A DNA stretch of 64,000 bases, taken from Macrocybe gigantea (Eukaryota > Basidiomycota > Agaricomycetes > Agaricales > Callistosporiaceae). Below are positions 12,221 to 22,643 of this stretch, piece after piece. The stretch covers positions 248,001-312,000 of the forward strand of contig SJRY01000250.1 in the NCBI GenBank assembly GCA_011319805.1, in the 5' to 3' direction. How positions within the stretch are numbered: position 1 is the first letter of the stretch; each line of letters starts with the position of its first letter. The notes below the pieces were generated by a model. It searched no databases. It had not been told where the DNA came from and saw only the letters and a program-made list of their open reading frames with translations. The position numbers and the translations under genes are program-made.

Positions 12221-13964
12221 ATGAACTACGGACCAGCCATCTGCCAGCAATGTAAGGAACCTTTGCAAGTACATGGATATTCCACATTGTATTAAATGCT
12301 TCAGGCTCACTGGTCTTTGATCCAGCTCGATGCATCGCTCATCGATCTTGCTCCGTCCACATATGACGTGATTGCTGCAACGCTACCAACACCCCCTTCA
12401 CAAGCGTCAGAAAGCTTCGCCCCCATTCCGTCGTCGTCGTCAGCAACAAAGTCCGTGTGGCAGCAGTCTCAGAATGCTCGACAAATCCAGCAAATGACAC
12501 CCGCATTTTCACATCATGGAAAACAGCCTCAACGCGTACCTTCTCCCCGTGTCCCTGCTCCGAACGAGTCATTTATCCTCCTGCAAGACAGTATAATCCA
12601 AAATATTCCTACACAACCTCCGCAATCGACTAATCCTAAACGAGTCTTTTCGTCATCTCGACGCAGCGCAGGCAATCCTTCCGACGAAGAACCGACGGCA
12701 GCTTTTAAGCCCGACATGCAGCCTTCCCCGTTGTCACACCATCTACGATCCGCCGCGCGGATATTTAATCTCTGTCGAGCAACACGGAAATAGATCATCC
12801 GTTATGTGCCGAATGCACCCAGACACTTCTCAAGTCCCTCCAGCGGCAGCTTGAAGAAACGAAAAAGGAGCGAGACGGTTATATCGCCTTTGAGAAGGAA
12901 ATCAGGAGAGAAAAGGAGCGCGAAATGCATGATTTGAAGTGGGAGGAGGCAGAGAAGAGGGTTGAACGGCTACAGATCGAGGAGCAGAACGTTATGGAAC
13001 AATTGAAGGAAGCCGAAAGAGAGAAGGAGCAGTTAGATGAAGAACTTCGGATGCTTGAAATGGATGAGAAGGCGTTGGAGCTCGAAGAAGCAGAGTGCGT
13101 TTTCCATTCCCTTAACCATGGAAAGTCATTCTTCACGGCGCACCATACTAGATTTTGGCGTGTTCACAACGAGCATCTGCTTGTTGCGGAACAACAGGCT
13201 GCTCAACTTGCCTCGCTGCGCACGGCGTACGCTTCCGACGTCGCCACACTTGAGAAGTTGGAACGAACGAACGTGTACAACGATGCGTTCTGCATCGGGC
13301 ACGACGGTATTTTTGGAACTATCAATGGTCTACGATTGGGCCGTGTTCCGGGTATTCCAGTACGTGTAAATTTACAATGTGTGACTACATACTAATAATA
13401 CTACTTTTTATCAGGTGGAATGGGCCGAAATCAACGCCGCGTGGGGACAAACTCTGCTTCTGTTATACACTATGGCGCGCAAGCTGGACATTTCGTTCGA
13501 GAAGTGGGTGTTACATGTGCTTCATCTCTGCCATGGGCTTACCTGAACTGGTGTCCTTTCTCAGCTATCGGCTCGTTCCTATGGGGTCTTTCTCACGAAT
13601 TGAGAAAACGACTGGTGACAAAGCAAACTATGAACTTTATGGATCAGGGGATTTGCATCTCGGGCGATTACTGCACAACAGGCGCTTCGATATCGCTATG
13701 GTTGCCTTTTTGGACTGTCTTAAACATCTCATGGACTACATCAAGTCGCAGGACACCAGCGTCGATTTCCCCCATCAGTAAGTGCAGACGTAACTTCGTC
13801 ATTCTTGTCTGACGTCCGCCTGCAGGATTATCAAAGATAAGATTGGAGATGTGTCGATCAAGCTTCAATTCAACCAGGAGGAAGCATGGACGCGTTCGCT
13901 GAGGCATGTCCTGTTGGCTCTAAAGATATGTCTGAAATGGACGACGAACTTGGGCAACGGCTAG
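12221..13964 (+). CDS. ATG6: Atg6/Vps30/Beclin-1 autophagy protein
   Basis: Exon 1 has a CxxC (ICQQCKEPLQ). The next exon carries NESFILLQDSII, the conserved pre-coiled-coil segment. Then come a second Cys pair (HPLCAECTQTLL), a charged coiled coil (about 12830-13095), and FWRVHNEHLLVAEQQ, NVYNDAFCIGHDGIFGTING, the start of the BARA domain. The domain continues through VEWAEINAAWGQTLLLLYTM, YRLVPMGSFSRIE and YELYGSGDLHLG to the tail. Beclin-1 is a scaffold of the Vps34 PI3-kinase complexes in autophagy and endosomal sorting. At 12769-12773 a one-base loss turns the frame into a TAG stop; one C restores IFNL-LSSNTEIDHPLC. An overlapping upstream ATG lies at 12211. Confidence 0.92.
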
Positions 13965-14145
13965 AAATGTACTTTTTAGTCAGTCTGATAAGCATTTCAA
14001 GTATTACGCCATCTCGGACCGGACGGGATTGACAGATTAGCTCATTACTTAGCAATACATCTGACAAAGACTCTCAAATCTAATCGGCCTATTTCTACTC
14101 GTCAGCAGCCTTCATTTGCCTTTCACTTCTCTAATCACCCCAACG

Positions 14146-16880
14146 ATGGGTCTACTGTCCCTCGGAACCCCTCTCACTTGGGAGGAGACCAAGAAATACG
14201 CCGATCATGTACGGGAACATGGCATCACTCAATTTCTTCACATATGGGACCGGCTCAAGGATAGACAAGGCGACGAACTATTATGGGGAGATGAGGTCCG
14301 CCGACCGCTTTTGCGTTCCGAACTCAGCAGGATGATGTTCCGATGCAGGTCGAGTATATTGTCGTCTCCTTCGACGATGCCGAAAAGAATGCCAATGTAT
14401 CTCTCCGCCAAACCGAAATTTTGGCCAAACTTGGCTCCATTGTGAATGACATTACTTCAGGATGCTCAGAACAGTGAGTCGCATAATGTTTCTCTCGCTC
14501 AGAGTTCAGACATCCCCTCTCTGAAGGATCTCAGTGCCGAATTTTCACCCAGAATATGGCCGATACATGCTGGAGTCCACTCCTGGTTCTCCATATACAG
14601 GCTCCATCCGGGATCTCCTTTCCGTAGAATCAAACATGCGCTATAGGTTCGACTTGTCGTGCCGCACTTTCATTTATTGCCGACGTTGATGTTCGGGTAG
14701 GAGAAACTTGGCACGCCGACATCTCAAACCAAACGAAGTGCCTTTGACAATCACCTCATTTCCGAGGCTTGGTGTTCAGGGCCAATTTACAGAGCCGTAT
14801 TGCGATCCATCAGGAGCGATATCTAGTCACAGTCTCTTCTTGCCCGAGGAAATAACGAATCCTCATGTCCGATTTCCGTCAGTATCCTCTTGGACGCATT
14901 CAACTTCTATATCCATCTAAATATCCCGCTTTAATAGCACTCTCACTGCCAATATAAGAACACGCAGAGGATCCAAAGTTGCCATAAACTTACCTTTGTT
15001 CTTTGATACAAATACTCCACGCCCGTTCATAGATCCATCCATTCCCTGGGACCGCTCAATATACCCAGAAGACCCCGGTACGAGCCATAATTGATAGAAG
15101 CGAATACGCGGTCACCGATCTTGTCTTCTAGAGGCTAAAAATGGCGCGGCATTGCCGGACCATATATACCTAGATGCTATGGGCTTTGGCATGGGTTGCG
15201 CTTGCCTACAACTAACTTTTCAAGCCTGTAACATCTCAGAAGCCAGGCGCATGTATGATGGATTAATACCTGTTGGTCCCATAATGGTTGGTGAAATTTT
15301 CATTTCCGGATCAGCGTCTGCCAATTTCTACGATCCCCAGTTGGCTTTAACAGCAATCAGCCCTCTCTGGCGCGGTCTAATAGCGGACGTTGACTGTCGT
15401 TGGAATGTGATAGCAGGAAGCGTGGACGATCGCACAGAAGAGGAGCGCGGTTTGAAGGTGTGTCAGGGTGGTCTTCTACACGTTGGCTGGTCTAAATCAC
15501 TCGCTCTGCCTACAGCCCCTGAAGAACGATCGATTTAGAATTCCGAAATCGCGCTATGACAGCGTGGATTTATATATATCCACTGAGTGGATTAACCGGC
15601 CGGATTATAACGACAATAATCCCCCGTATGATGAACGAATCTACGATCGTCTACGGAAACATGGTGAATTTCTTCCCCATGTGTCCTCTTAATCACTGAA
15701 TTTGACACGATTCGATAAAGGCCTGGACGACCTGCTTGCGAAACACATCTCGCATCTCTTCATCCGTGACCCTCTCGTCATATTTTCTGAAAGTATTGAT
15801 CAAGATGATACGTCGAGCAGCGACCACTTCGAGGTACTGAGACAAATGCCCAGCCCGTCCCCTCTCACTGACATGTCCACGACAGAATATACAGTCAACA
15901 AACTGGCAAACATTGCGATTCAAGCCGCCTCCTGCGAATTCACCGATTGGATGGCGTGTCGAGTTCAGAAGCATGGAAGTTCAGATGACAGATTTCGAGA
16001 ACGCTGCTTTCGCTGTGTTCATCGTCCTGCTTTCCAGGGCCATTTTAAATTTCAACCTCAACTTCTACATTCCTATTTCCAAGGTAACAGAATGACTGGA
16101 CTCTCGATCGCTGAAGCTGATGGTCTACTAGGTAGACGAAAATATGCAAAGGGCTCAGAAACGAGGTGCCGCGTCAAGGGAGAAGTTCCATTTTCGGAAG
16201 GATGTGTATACTGTTGTACGGCCGTCTTCCGGGTCTAGCTCCCCGACATCTACCGGAAGTACCACTCCCAAGAAAGAGAGGAGGTTAAAAAATTGCTTCC
16301 CCCCTTGCCATTACCGGAGGATGGTGTGATCAATGGAAAGCCAGTAGAAGAAGAGTACGAGGAGATGACAATGAACGAAATCATCAACGGGAAGGTGAGT
16401 TGTTTTACTCCAATTAGTGGGCACGCAAATCGACGCCTCGCAGGGAGAAGCCTTTCCTGGACTATTGGGCGTGATATATGCGTATTTAGAGACCTTAGAC
16501 GTCGACAAACCCGAGCTGAGGAAGATCGAAGAGTACCTTGAGTTTATCAGATTACGGGCAAACGGTGGGGGTTTCAAATTTCAGAATGTGTGCCGGCCAT
16601 TAATATCTGAAATTAGGTACCCTCGTCACTCCCGCCACATGGATACGGAATTTCGTGCGGTCACATCCCAAATATAAATTCGACTCCGTTGTCAGCCAAG
16701 AAATTAACTATGACCTTTTGGTCGCAGTGGATGAGATGTAAGTGTTTCGTACAACTTACCATCGAAGACAGAGATTTTAAGCGAATTATTTGTAGCGAGA
16801 GGGGGATTCGAAAGGAGCCAGACCTTCTTCCGAGCTATTACAAAGGCGGCGAGCACGACCAGGGGTCAATTGGGATATAA
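14146..16880 (+). CDS. GSH1: Glutamate-cysteine ligase catalytic subunit (glutathione synthesis)
   Basis: [40 protein letters not shown] and [14 protein letters not shown] are the eukaryotic GCL N-terminus. Further conserved blocks are [112 protein letters not shown] and [16 protein letters not shown]. The enzyme joins L-glutamate and L-cysteine using ATP, the rate-limiting step of glutathione synthesis, in the cytosol. At least eight short introns are needed to join these blocks; the one after position 14470 could not be resolved in phase. The ATG at 14146 was chosen because [10 protein letters not shown] is the family start. Confidence 0.93.
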
Positions 16881-16990
16881 GGACTTGTTGTATACTTTGA
16901 ATGCTATGTACATGAGTTATGTTCGGAAATTGCCGAAGTGTTCAACACGTCCGTAAACACACGAAGTCGACGACTTGGCTGTCCCAAAAA

Positions 16991-17662
16991 ATGTCCTCTC
17001 TTCGACTCCTGACCTCTGTCGCGCGTCGCGCTGCCCCAGTCACATTCGCAAGGCGCGGTTATGCAGATGTCAGTGACAAACTGAAGCTTTCCTTCGTCCT
17101 GCCGCACCAGGTTTGCTGTACATTCTCCACTCATCATTCCGGGCATTAACCCATGACGGTAGGCAATCTATACTGGTTCGGAAGTCGTCCAAGTGAACGT
17201 TGCTGCAGAGGGTGGAGATATGGGTATCCTTGCCAACCACGTCCCATCAATTGAGCCTCTACGACCAGGCGTCGTTGAAGTCATTGAATCCAACGGCACG
17301 TCCAAAAAGTGGTTCGGTGCGCATCCTGCAGGGCATATCTCGTGCAACTGCTTTACAACTTAATACTCTTGTGATTACGTGTAGTTTCCAGCGGATTCGC
17401 GATTGTTCACCCGAACAACAGTCTTACAATAAACGCCATTGAGGCTGGCCCGCTCGAGGATTTCTCGTTAGAGGCAAGTTTCTAGGATTTTTACTGGCTT
17501 GACAGCTCCTTGGCCTAAATTTTTTTCGTATGCTAGGCTGTGCGTTCTAACCTGCAAGACGCCCTTAGGGCAGCATCGGGTGCCGGATCGGAAGCTGACA
17601 AAATGGAGGCCCGCATCGAGGCTGATGTGTACGAAGCACTGCAGCAGGCCCTCTCCAAGTGA
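16991..17662 (+). CDS. ATP16: Mitochondrial F1-ATP synthase delta subunit
   Basis: MSSLRLLTSVARRAAPVTF is an amphipathic Arg-rich mitochondrial presequence. The mature part begins at about ADVSDKLKLSFVLPHQ, then AIYTGSEVVQVNVAAEGGDM, GILANHVPSIEPLRPGVVEV, SSGFAIVHPNNSLTINAIE and a C-terminal helical hairpin ending YEALQQALSK. This subunit (bacterial epsilon equivalent) sits on the central stalk linking the c-ring to F1 rotation. Three introns are placed. The third (17474-17536) begins with GC rather than GT, in the strong context AG|GCAAGT, and gives the exact family join LEDFSLE-AVRSNLQ. Length is about 160 aa, normal for the family. Confidence 0.93.
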
Positions 17663-17969
17663 GGATTGGAAAGCCGCCCCGCTTATAGACCACTTGTATA
17701 TATCATAGTTGGGCAATGCATAATCCTTTCGAAAGATTTGGATTGTTCAGCGACGTCTTTTGGGTGAATTATCTACCGCTATAACCTCGCTTTCGTTAAT
17801 GTACACGAAGCATCGAATCCCATTGTCGCAGTCGATGATCCACGTCAATGTTTACACGCGAGAATACTCCTTAGATTTGCCGTCAAAACACCCGGCGTTC
17901 GCCAGACAGCACTTTGATGGTCGCATGCATCTTCAGAGCACTCAAATCAACAACTTGCGGCAGTGAAAT
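17663..17969. other. Intergenic, 307 bp
   Basis: Short 3' region of the ATP synthase delta gene and upstream region of the AlkB-type gene. Open frames occur on both strands but lack continuity with any family I recognise. The AlkB gene could have a further 5' exon here. No repeat or RNA gene was seen. Confidence 0.4.
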
Positions 17970-20900
17970 ATGAGGTTTCCGGTCGCATGGGACGACCGGG
18001 GGCTTCTGGACGACGAGCCATTTAGGAGCGTCTTTAACGCATGCAGCCTCGCCGATCCGGGACCCAGGGGTCGTACTCAAGTACGCCAGTGTATCAAAGC
18101 TGTCGCTACCGAGGATCTGGACAAGGAAAATGGCGCCGTAAGTATATACGACGTTTCTAAGCCCAGATTATCATCGTCTTAGATAGTGAAATTCTCTTTC
18201 GGAGGTTGCTGCTGCACGTCAATGGACTAAGCTCGCGTTCGCCAAAACGGCACTCGATGACCCGGATAGAAGTGTGTCTTTTACACCTGCGACACGGGAA
18301 GTTTTCGTGGAATTCTATTGGCGCATGTTCCAAGGTCAAAGTCCCGAAATATATCTACAGCAAGAAAGAAGGAAAAGACAATTCGGTTACTCTCTTCCTC
18401 CGAGGCAGGCGAATCCTCGCAGACAGGCCGACGCCAAGGTCATAACTCTCGGAACGTCGCAACATAGCAAGAAGCCTTCAATATCGAATGGCAAGAGAAA
18501 AAGGAAGGCCACGTCTGCAATAAATCGCGGTAAACCGGACACTGCTCACGATCCAGAATCTTCCAAACCTATACAAGATTCCCAGCCCTATCTAACTACG
18601 GCGCCGAAAGCTGAAAAAGACATATCTTATCTAGATTCAAACTCCTTTAGAGGTCGCAAACCAAGAAAGCGAAAAGTCATGATGTCGACCGATCGACTGC
18701 CACGTCGAAAGAGAAGAGGCCATCCATGGTCCGACAACTCCTCACCTTCCAAAGAGAAAACGTCTGGCCATCGAGGTTGTCAACTACAGACTGAAGAGTC
18801 TTTAGCACACAACTCTCCGGCCGTATTCTCGTCAGGGGCAAAATCCTTATATGCCGTCGGCGCCCATACTGAACCTCAAATCCAGGATAGCTCCCCTTCT
18901 CTAAATAATGTCCCTCCATCCGGACGTGCCTCGGAATGTCATGCAACCCTCACCTCTTTACCTTCAGGAACCTCTTTTCCACCATCCTCAAAGCATAGTT
19001 CCCCAGCGGAAGAAAACGTTTCTCCACAGATGGTGTCTGAGGCGGTTGAGTATCTGACCTCGTCAGACATTGACAACGTGGTTGCTCATCGAGTATCGTA
19101 CCCACTTCCATCACGACCCTCTTTCCCGCTAGGCATGACAACCCCTCGAGTTACCTCGGAGGACAGCTATCCATGTGGGTCCGTACCTATCGATGCATAT
19201 AGTAGCGCTTCGTCGTCCGAGGCAGATTCCCAAGTGGACGATCATATCTCCCGAAAAGCTCTCTCAGATGCAGTCAGCTACCTGATTTCGCCGGCCACTG
19301 GCAGGTTTTCTAAACACCAAGCGACACAACAGTCATCGTCACTGAGTGCAGGGCCTGGTGGTCCTGTTTCTCAGAATTTTATACAGGGCGGTTATTCGTC
19401 CGTCTGTGCGTCTGGAGCGTCAAAAAGCGTTATGCCATCAGAACGGGACACAGAGACAGAAGACCACATCTCTGAGCAAATGATTGTCGATTCTGTCGGA
19501 TACTTGACGTCGCCAGCCGTCTCCCAGGCTTTTGACAACTACGGGCTCCAACGGTCACTATTGGCGTGTCCTTCCCGATCGGTCATGGAATATACTATCC
19601 CCGCTCTTAAGTACAATTTACAAAACAGACATCCACAAGTTCTGGACCTCGGGCTTGGGACTCAACAACTATCCCGGAATGACGATGACGCAGCTGTCGC
19701 AGGCACGAATACCTCAACCTGCTCAGATGGTTGCTTTCCTGTACCCGCCGATGCAGGTTTTTCTCAATACAAACCCCCACTGCCTTGCTTTCCGCCGATA
19801 TGGGCTCAGGTAACCAACCTGTCATTGTGTGACTTCCTTCGCTAATTGTGGCTTGCTCAGTCCAGACAGGAAGTTTGCGAGTCGCTTGATTCATTCAAGA
19901 GTTATCAGGGCGGTGTATACTATACCCACAACATGGTCAAGGGCTATATGCTCAGCGCTTTTTCCGCGAAGTAAGATGCATCCGCCTGAAGTATCGAACC
20001 GGCATTGATAGAACAACCTAGACGGGATACCTTCACTGAGAATGGACGGTTGATTATATCTCATGGGTATGTCTGGAAAAAAGTGAATATTGCGCATGTA
20101 TGTTGATTCGCACTAGTGGGGGAAAGGCCGAATGCCTTCATACTACGAAAGGACAAGCATCTCTTCAACAAGCAGATGACCAAATGGAAGACGACAAGTC
20201 TGTCCGTGCATTGGTTTTCAATTATAGGAATCGGCTTCCTGTTGTCTTACTGATCGACGACAAATATGCATTATTTCCTTATGACCTGGCAGCTCTAAGG
20301 GCTACCTACGCAGTCCTCGGTTGGTACACGATAGTTCACGTGTGGGGTACGTAATGTAAGTGATACCGGGCTCCCTCACTCACATCGCATATAGCTGAAT
20401 ACCAGGAAGCAAACAATGAACGTGGCCGTGTTATACGTTACAAATTCGCTTTTCGGTGGTGTGAGGCACAGGTAATATCTGAGTTATATGATCTTCACGA
20501 ATGCAGCCTTAACCGTTCTGTAAGGGTGAACCTTGGTGGCTTTCAGCCCCTCACGAAAGACAATATTTCATCGACGAGCATAAATCTCATGGTCGACGAC
20601 CAGGTTTGTCTCCTTGTAATCTGATGGGTTGCGGCTTTACGGAGGCCTTTTTTTCTAGAGAAAGTCTTAAAAATACGACTATCAGGCCATAGGTGGGTCA
20701 ATCTGTGCCCTCGTTGGAATATGCAATGTCTGAGATGAGTTAAGACCGCTCCAGCCCGATGACATTTATCGTGTCTGTAAATGCTGCCGTCAGAAAACAC
20801 CTCAGGTTTACCACCAAGGATGGGCATGTTTAAACCCCACTTGTAGAATGTTTTGGATCACTCGTCAAGGGTTTCCCCTGCCGCCTCAGTTAGACTATTG

Positions 20901-22568
20901 TTCGACCTTTCTGCGTTTCGCGCCGACAACCACTGTTCCTTCCCTGTTGCAAGACATCTGTCCCCCGATGCCCGCACCAGCTGCATTTACCGGCGCTTTT
21001 ATGAGTTATGCTTCTACAAGGGGTTGGCATTGTCGCCAGTGCGGCAGGTTATCGTGTAGGTGAGTCCTGGATAAATTTCAAATCGATCTTTGCCTCTGAT
21101 TTGTTATAGACAACGGTGGGAGCAATGGCAATGTTCACATTGCAAGGTGTGCACATCCGAACACCTTCGTCCCTTTTGCTAAATGGCTTTCTTTTCGCAA
21201 GATGTCCCTACGTGTTTTTGGGGGAATTTTCCCGGCAAGAGACTTGCTGAGTTGTAGAAGCATGATATCGGCGGCGCACTATGTTCCAGAGTCTTCAGGT
21301 GAGGCGGCTCCGTCAAGCAGTTGAATAAGCTTGGCTGACGTCTCCAGGTGTTGAGCGAATCGGCTCGTCACTTTTCAAGTCGGAGCATGCGTTCGGACGC
21401 GTTCAGTCTTTTTCGCTGCCACATGGAAGGTTTATTGGATTCAAACCAACCCTTCGCATTATCCGACAACTGACTATGCACGCAGGGGTTATATTCACCA
21501 CATCAGAGTACTTGGCCCTTCAGGTCATGCGGACGCAGACTCGATATTCAAACTTTATCAAGAAGATGCGCTAGTAGGTAGATTACCTTTTCGCCGCTGG
21601 CCTTTACGATCAGTGAGTTTCAGTTCGACGAATTCTGCCCATCCGCAGTATTGATCGCTTCCTATCAGCATAAATGTACGCTGCGCTGTTCGGCTCTTTC
21701 TTCCTTGTTTTACATATTTTGTCAGGCCGCGGCCCACTTTTGACTAATTATTTCTCCCAAAACTGTGAGTCGGCCCAAATCTTCCAGGAACAATGACTCA
21801 TCTCATCTTCAGCTGGGGAAGTATATCATGTGAGTTAGCCAACGTTGTCGTGGTCCTTCTGCACGGATAATGCTGCTGTCAGTACGTCGGAGGAACGGAA
21901 AATACCACTCCATTCAACTGCTCGCCGAATGCAGTTTTAAGTGCCCTTCAGCTCATACAAGGGCAGTGAAGCAAGCGTTGAACGCTGGCTACAGATTCAA
22001 CGAAATTCTGAGGTAGAATCCAATTGATTCTGTTCTTCATTTCGGTTTTTAACTCTTTCATCAGCGTTGCATACATGGAACAGCAACGCATGGCAGTGAG
22101 ACAACGTTATTTCGTAATTACAGTCTTTGTAGACTTGTACAGTTTCACAGCGACAGCGAAACCGGCCTGGGGCCGTTTGTTGCAGGTCTGTCTCTCGGTG
22201 CGCCTGCAATAATGCATTTCCGACTACGCCCAAAATACCGGACGCCTCTGGACCGGAGCCTTATCGTCTTGAGCCTGGCTCTGCAACATGTAAGACTTGT
22301 TCGCTAGCACGATTCCAACTCGAGTTTACCATCATTTTACTTTAGGGAGATGTTCTCGTCATGGACAGTTTGCGCGTCCAAGAACATTACGAGTATGGGT
22401 GCCTTTCTTCTCGAAGACGTCTTTGGCGCCTATGCTGAATTGACCACGAGGCATACAGTCATTCCGTCGAATTTCCGCATCGCTGCTACGGCTCGGTGGA
22501 TTGAACCCCAACACTTATTCAAGAGTCTCAAGACGGAACAATCACTTATCCGTCTTCAACACAAATAG
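17970..22568 (+). CDS. Large AlkB-type 2OG-Fe(II) dioxygenase with zinc-binding centre
   Basis: The C-terminus holds a complete AlkB-like core. It has RMAFHSDSETGLGPFV (Fe-binding H-x-D), GLSLGAPAIMHFRL, LQHGDVLVMDS, YEHTVIPSNFRIAATARW (distal Fe His and 2OG-binding Arg), ending SLIRLQHK. Last-exon splice GA|GTATGG...CACGAG|G restores YE-HTV. Upstream, WHCRQCGRLSC joins QRWEQWQCSHCK to form a Cys4 zinc-ribbon-like motif. The N-terminal 500-plus residues are Ser/Pro/Lys-rich and probably disordered, with basic patches (RKPRKRKVMM, RLPRRKRRGHPW) that could be nuclear signals, and a threefold repeated motif. AlkB proteins oxidatively demethylate nucleic acids; the substrate here is unknown. The intron 18138-18205 joins ENGA to VAAARQW. 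The middle exons (19860-21900) are approximate, and the start is the best available ATG. Confidence 0.75.
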
Positions 22569-22643
22569 CTTCATCAGGCTCCCGGTAGGCCACTCACGCA
22601 CCGCACCACAGGTCGAACGAATAATGTCATTCCTCTACAGATG

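Noticed and set aside
3071..12773. Programmed ribosomal frameshifting or gene decay in several conserved genes
   Set aside because: No slippery heptamers or conserved site; the same one-base loss occurs in unrelated genes and in the transposon, so sequence error is simpler.
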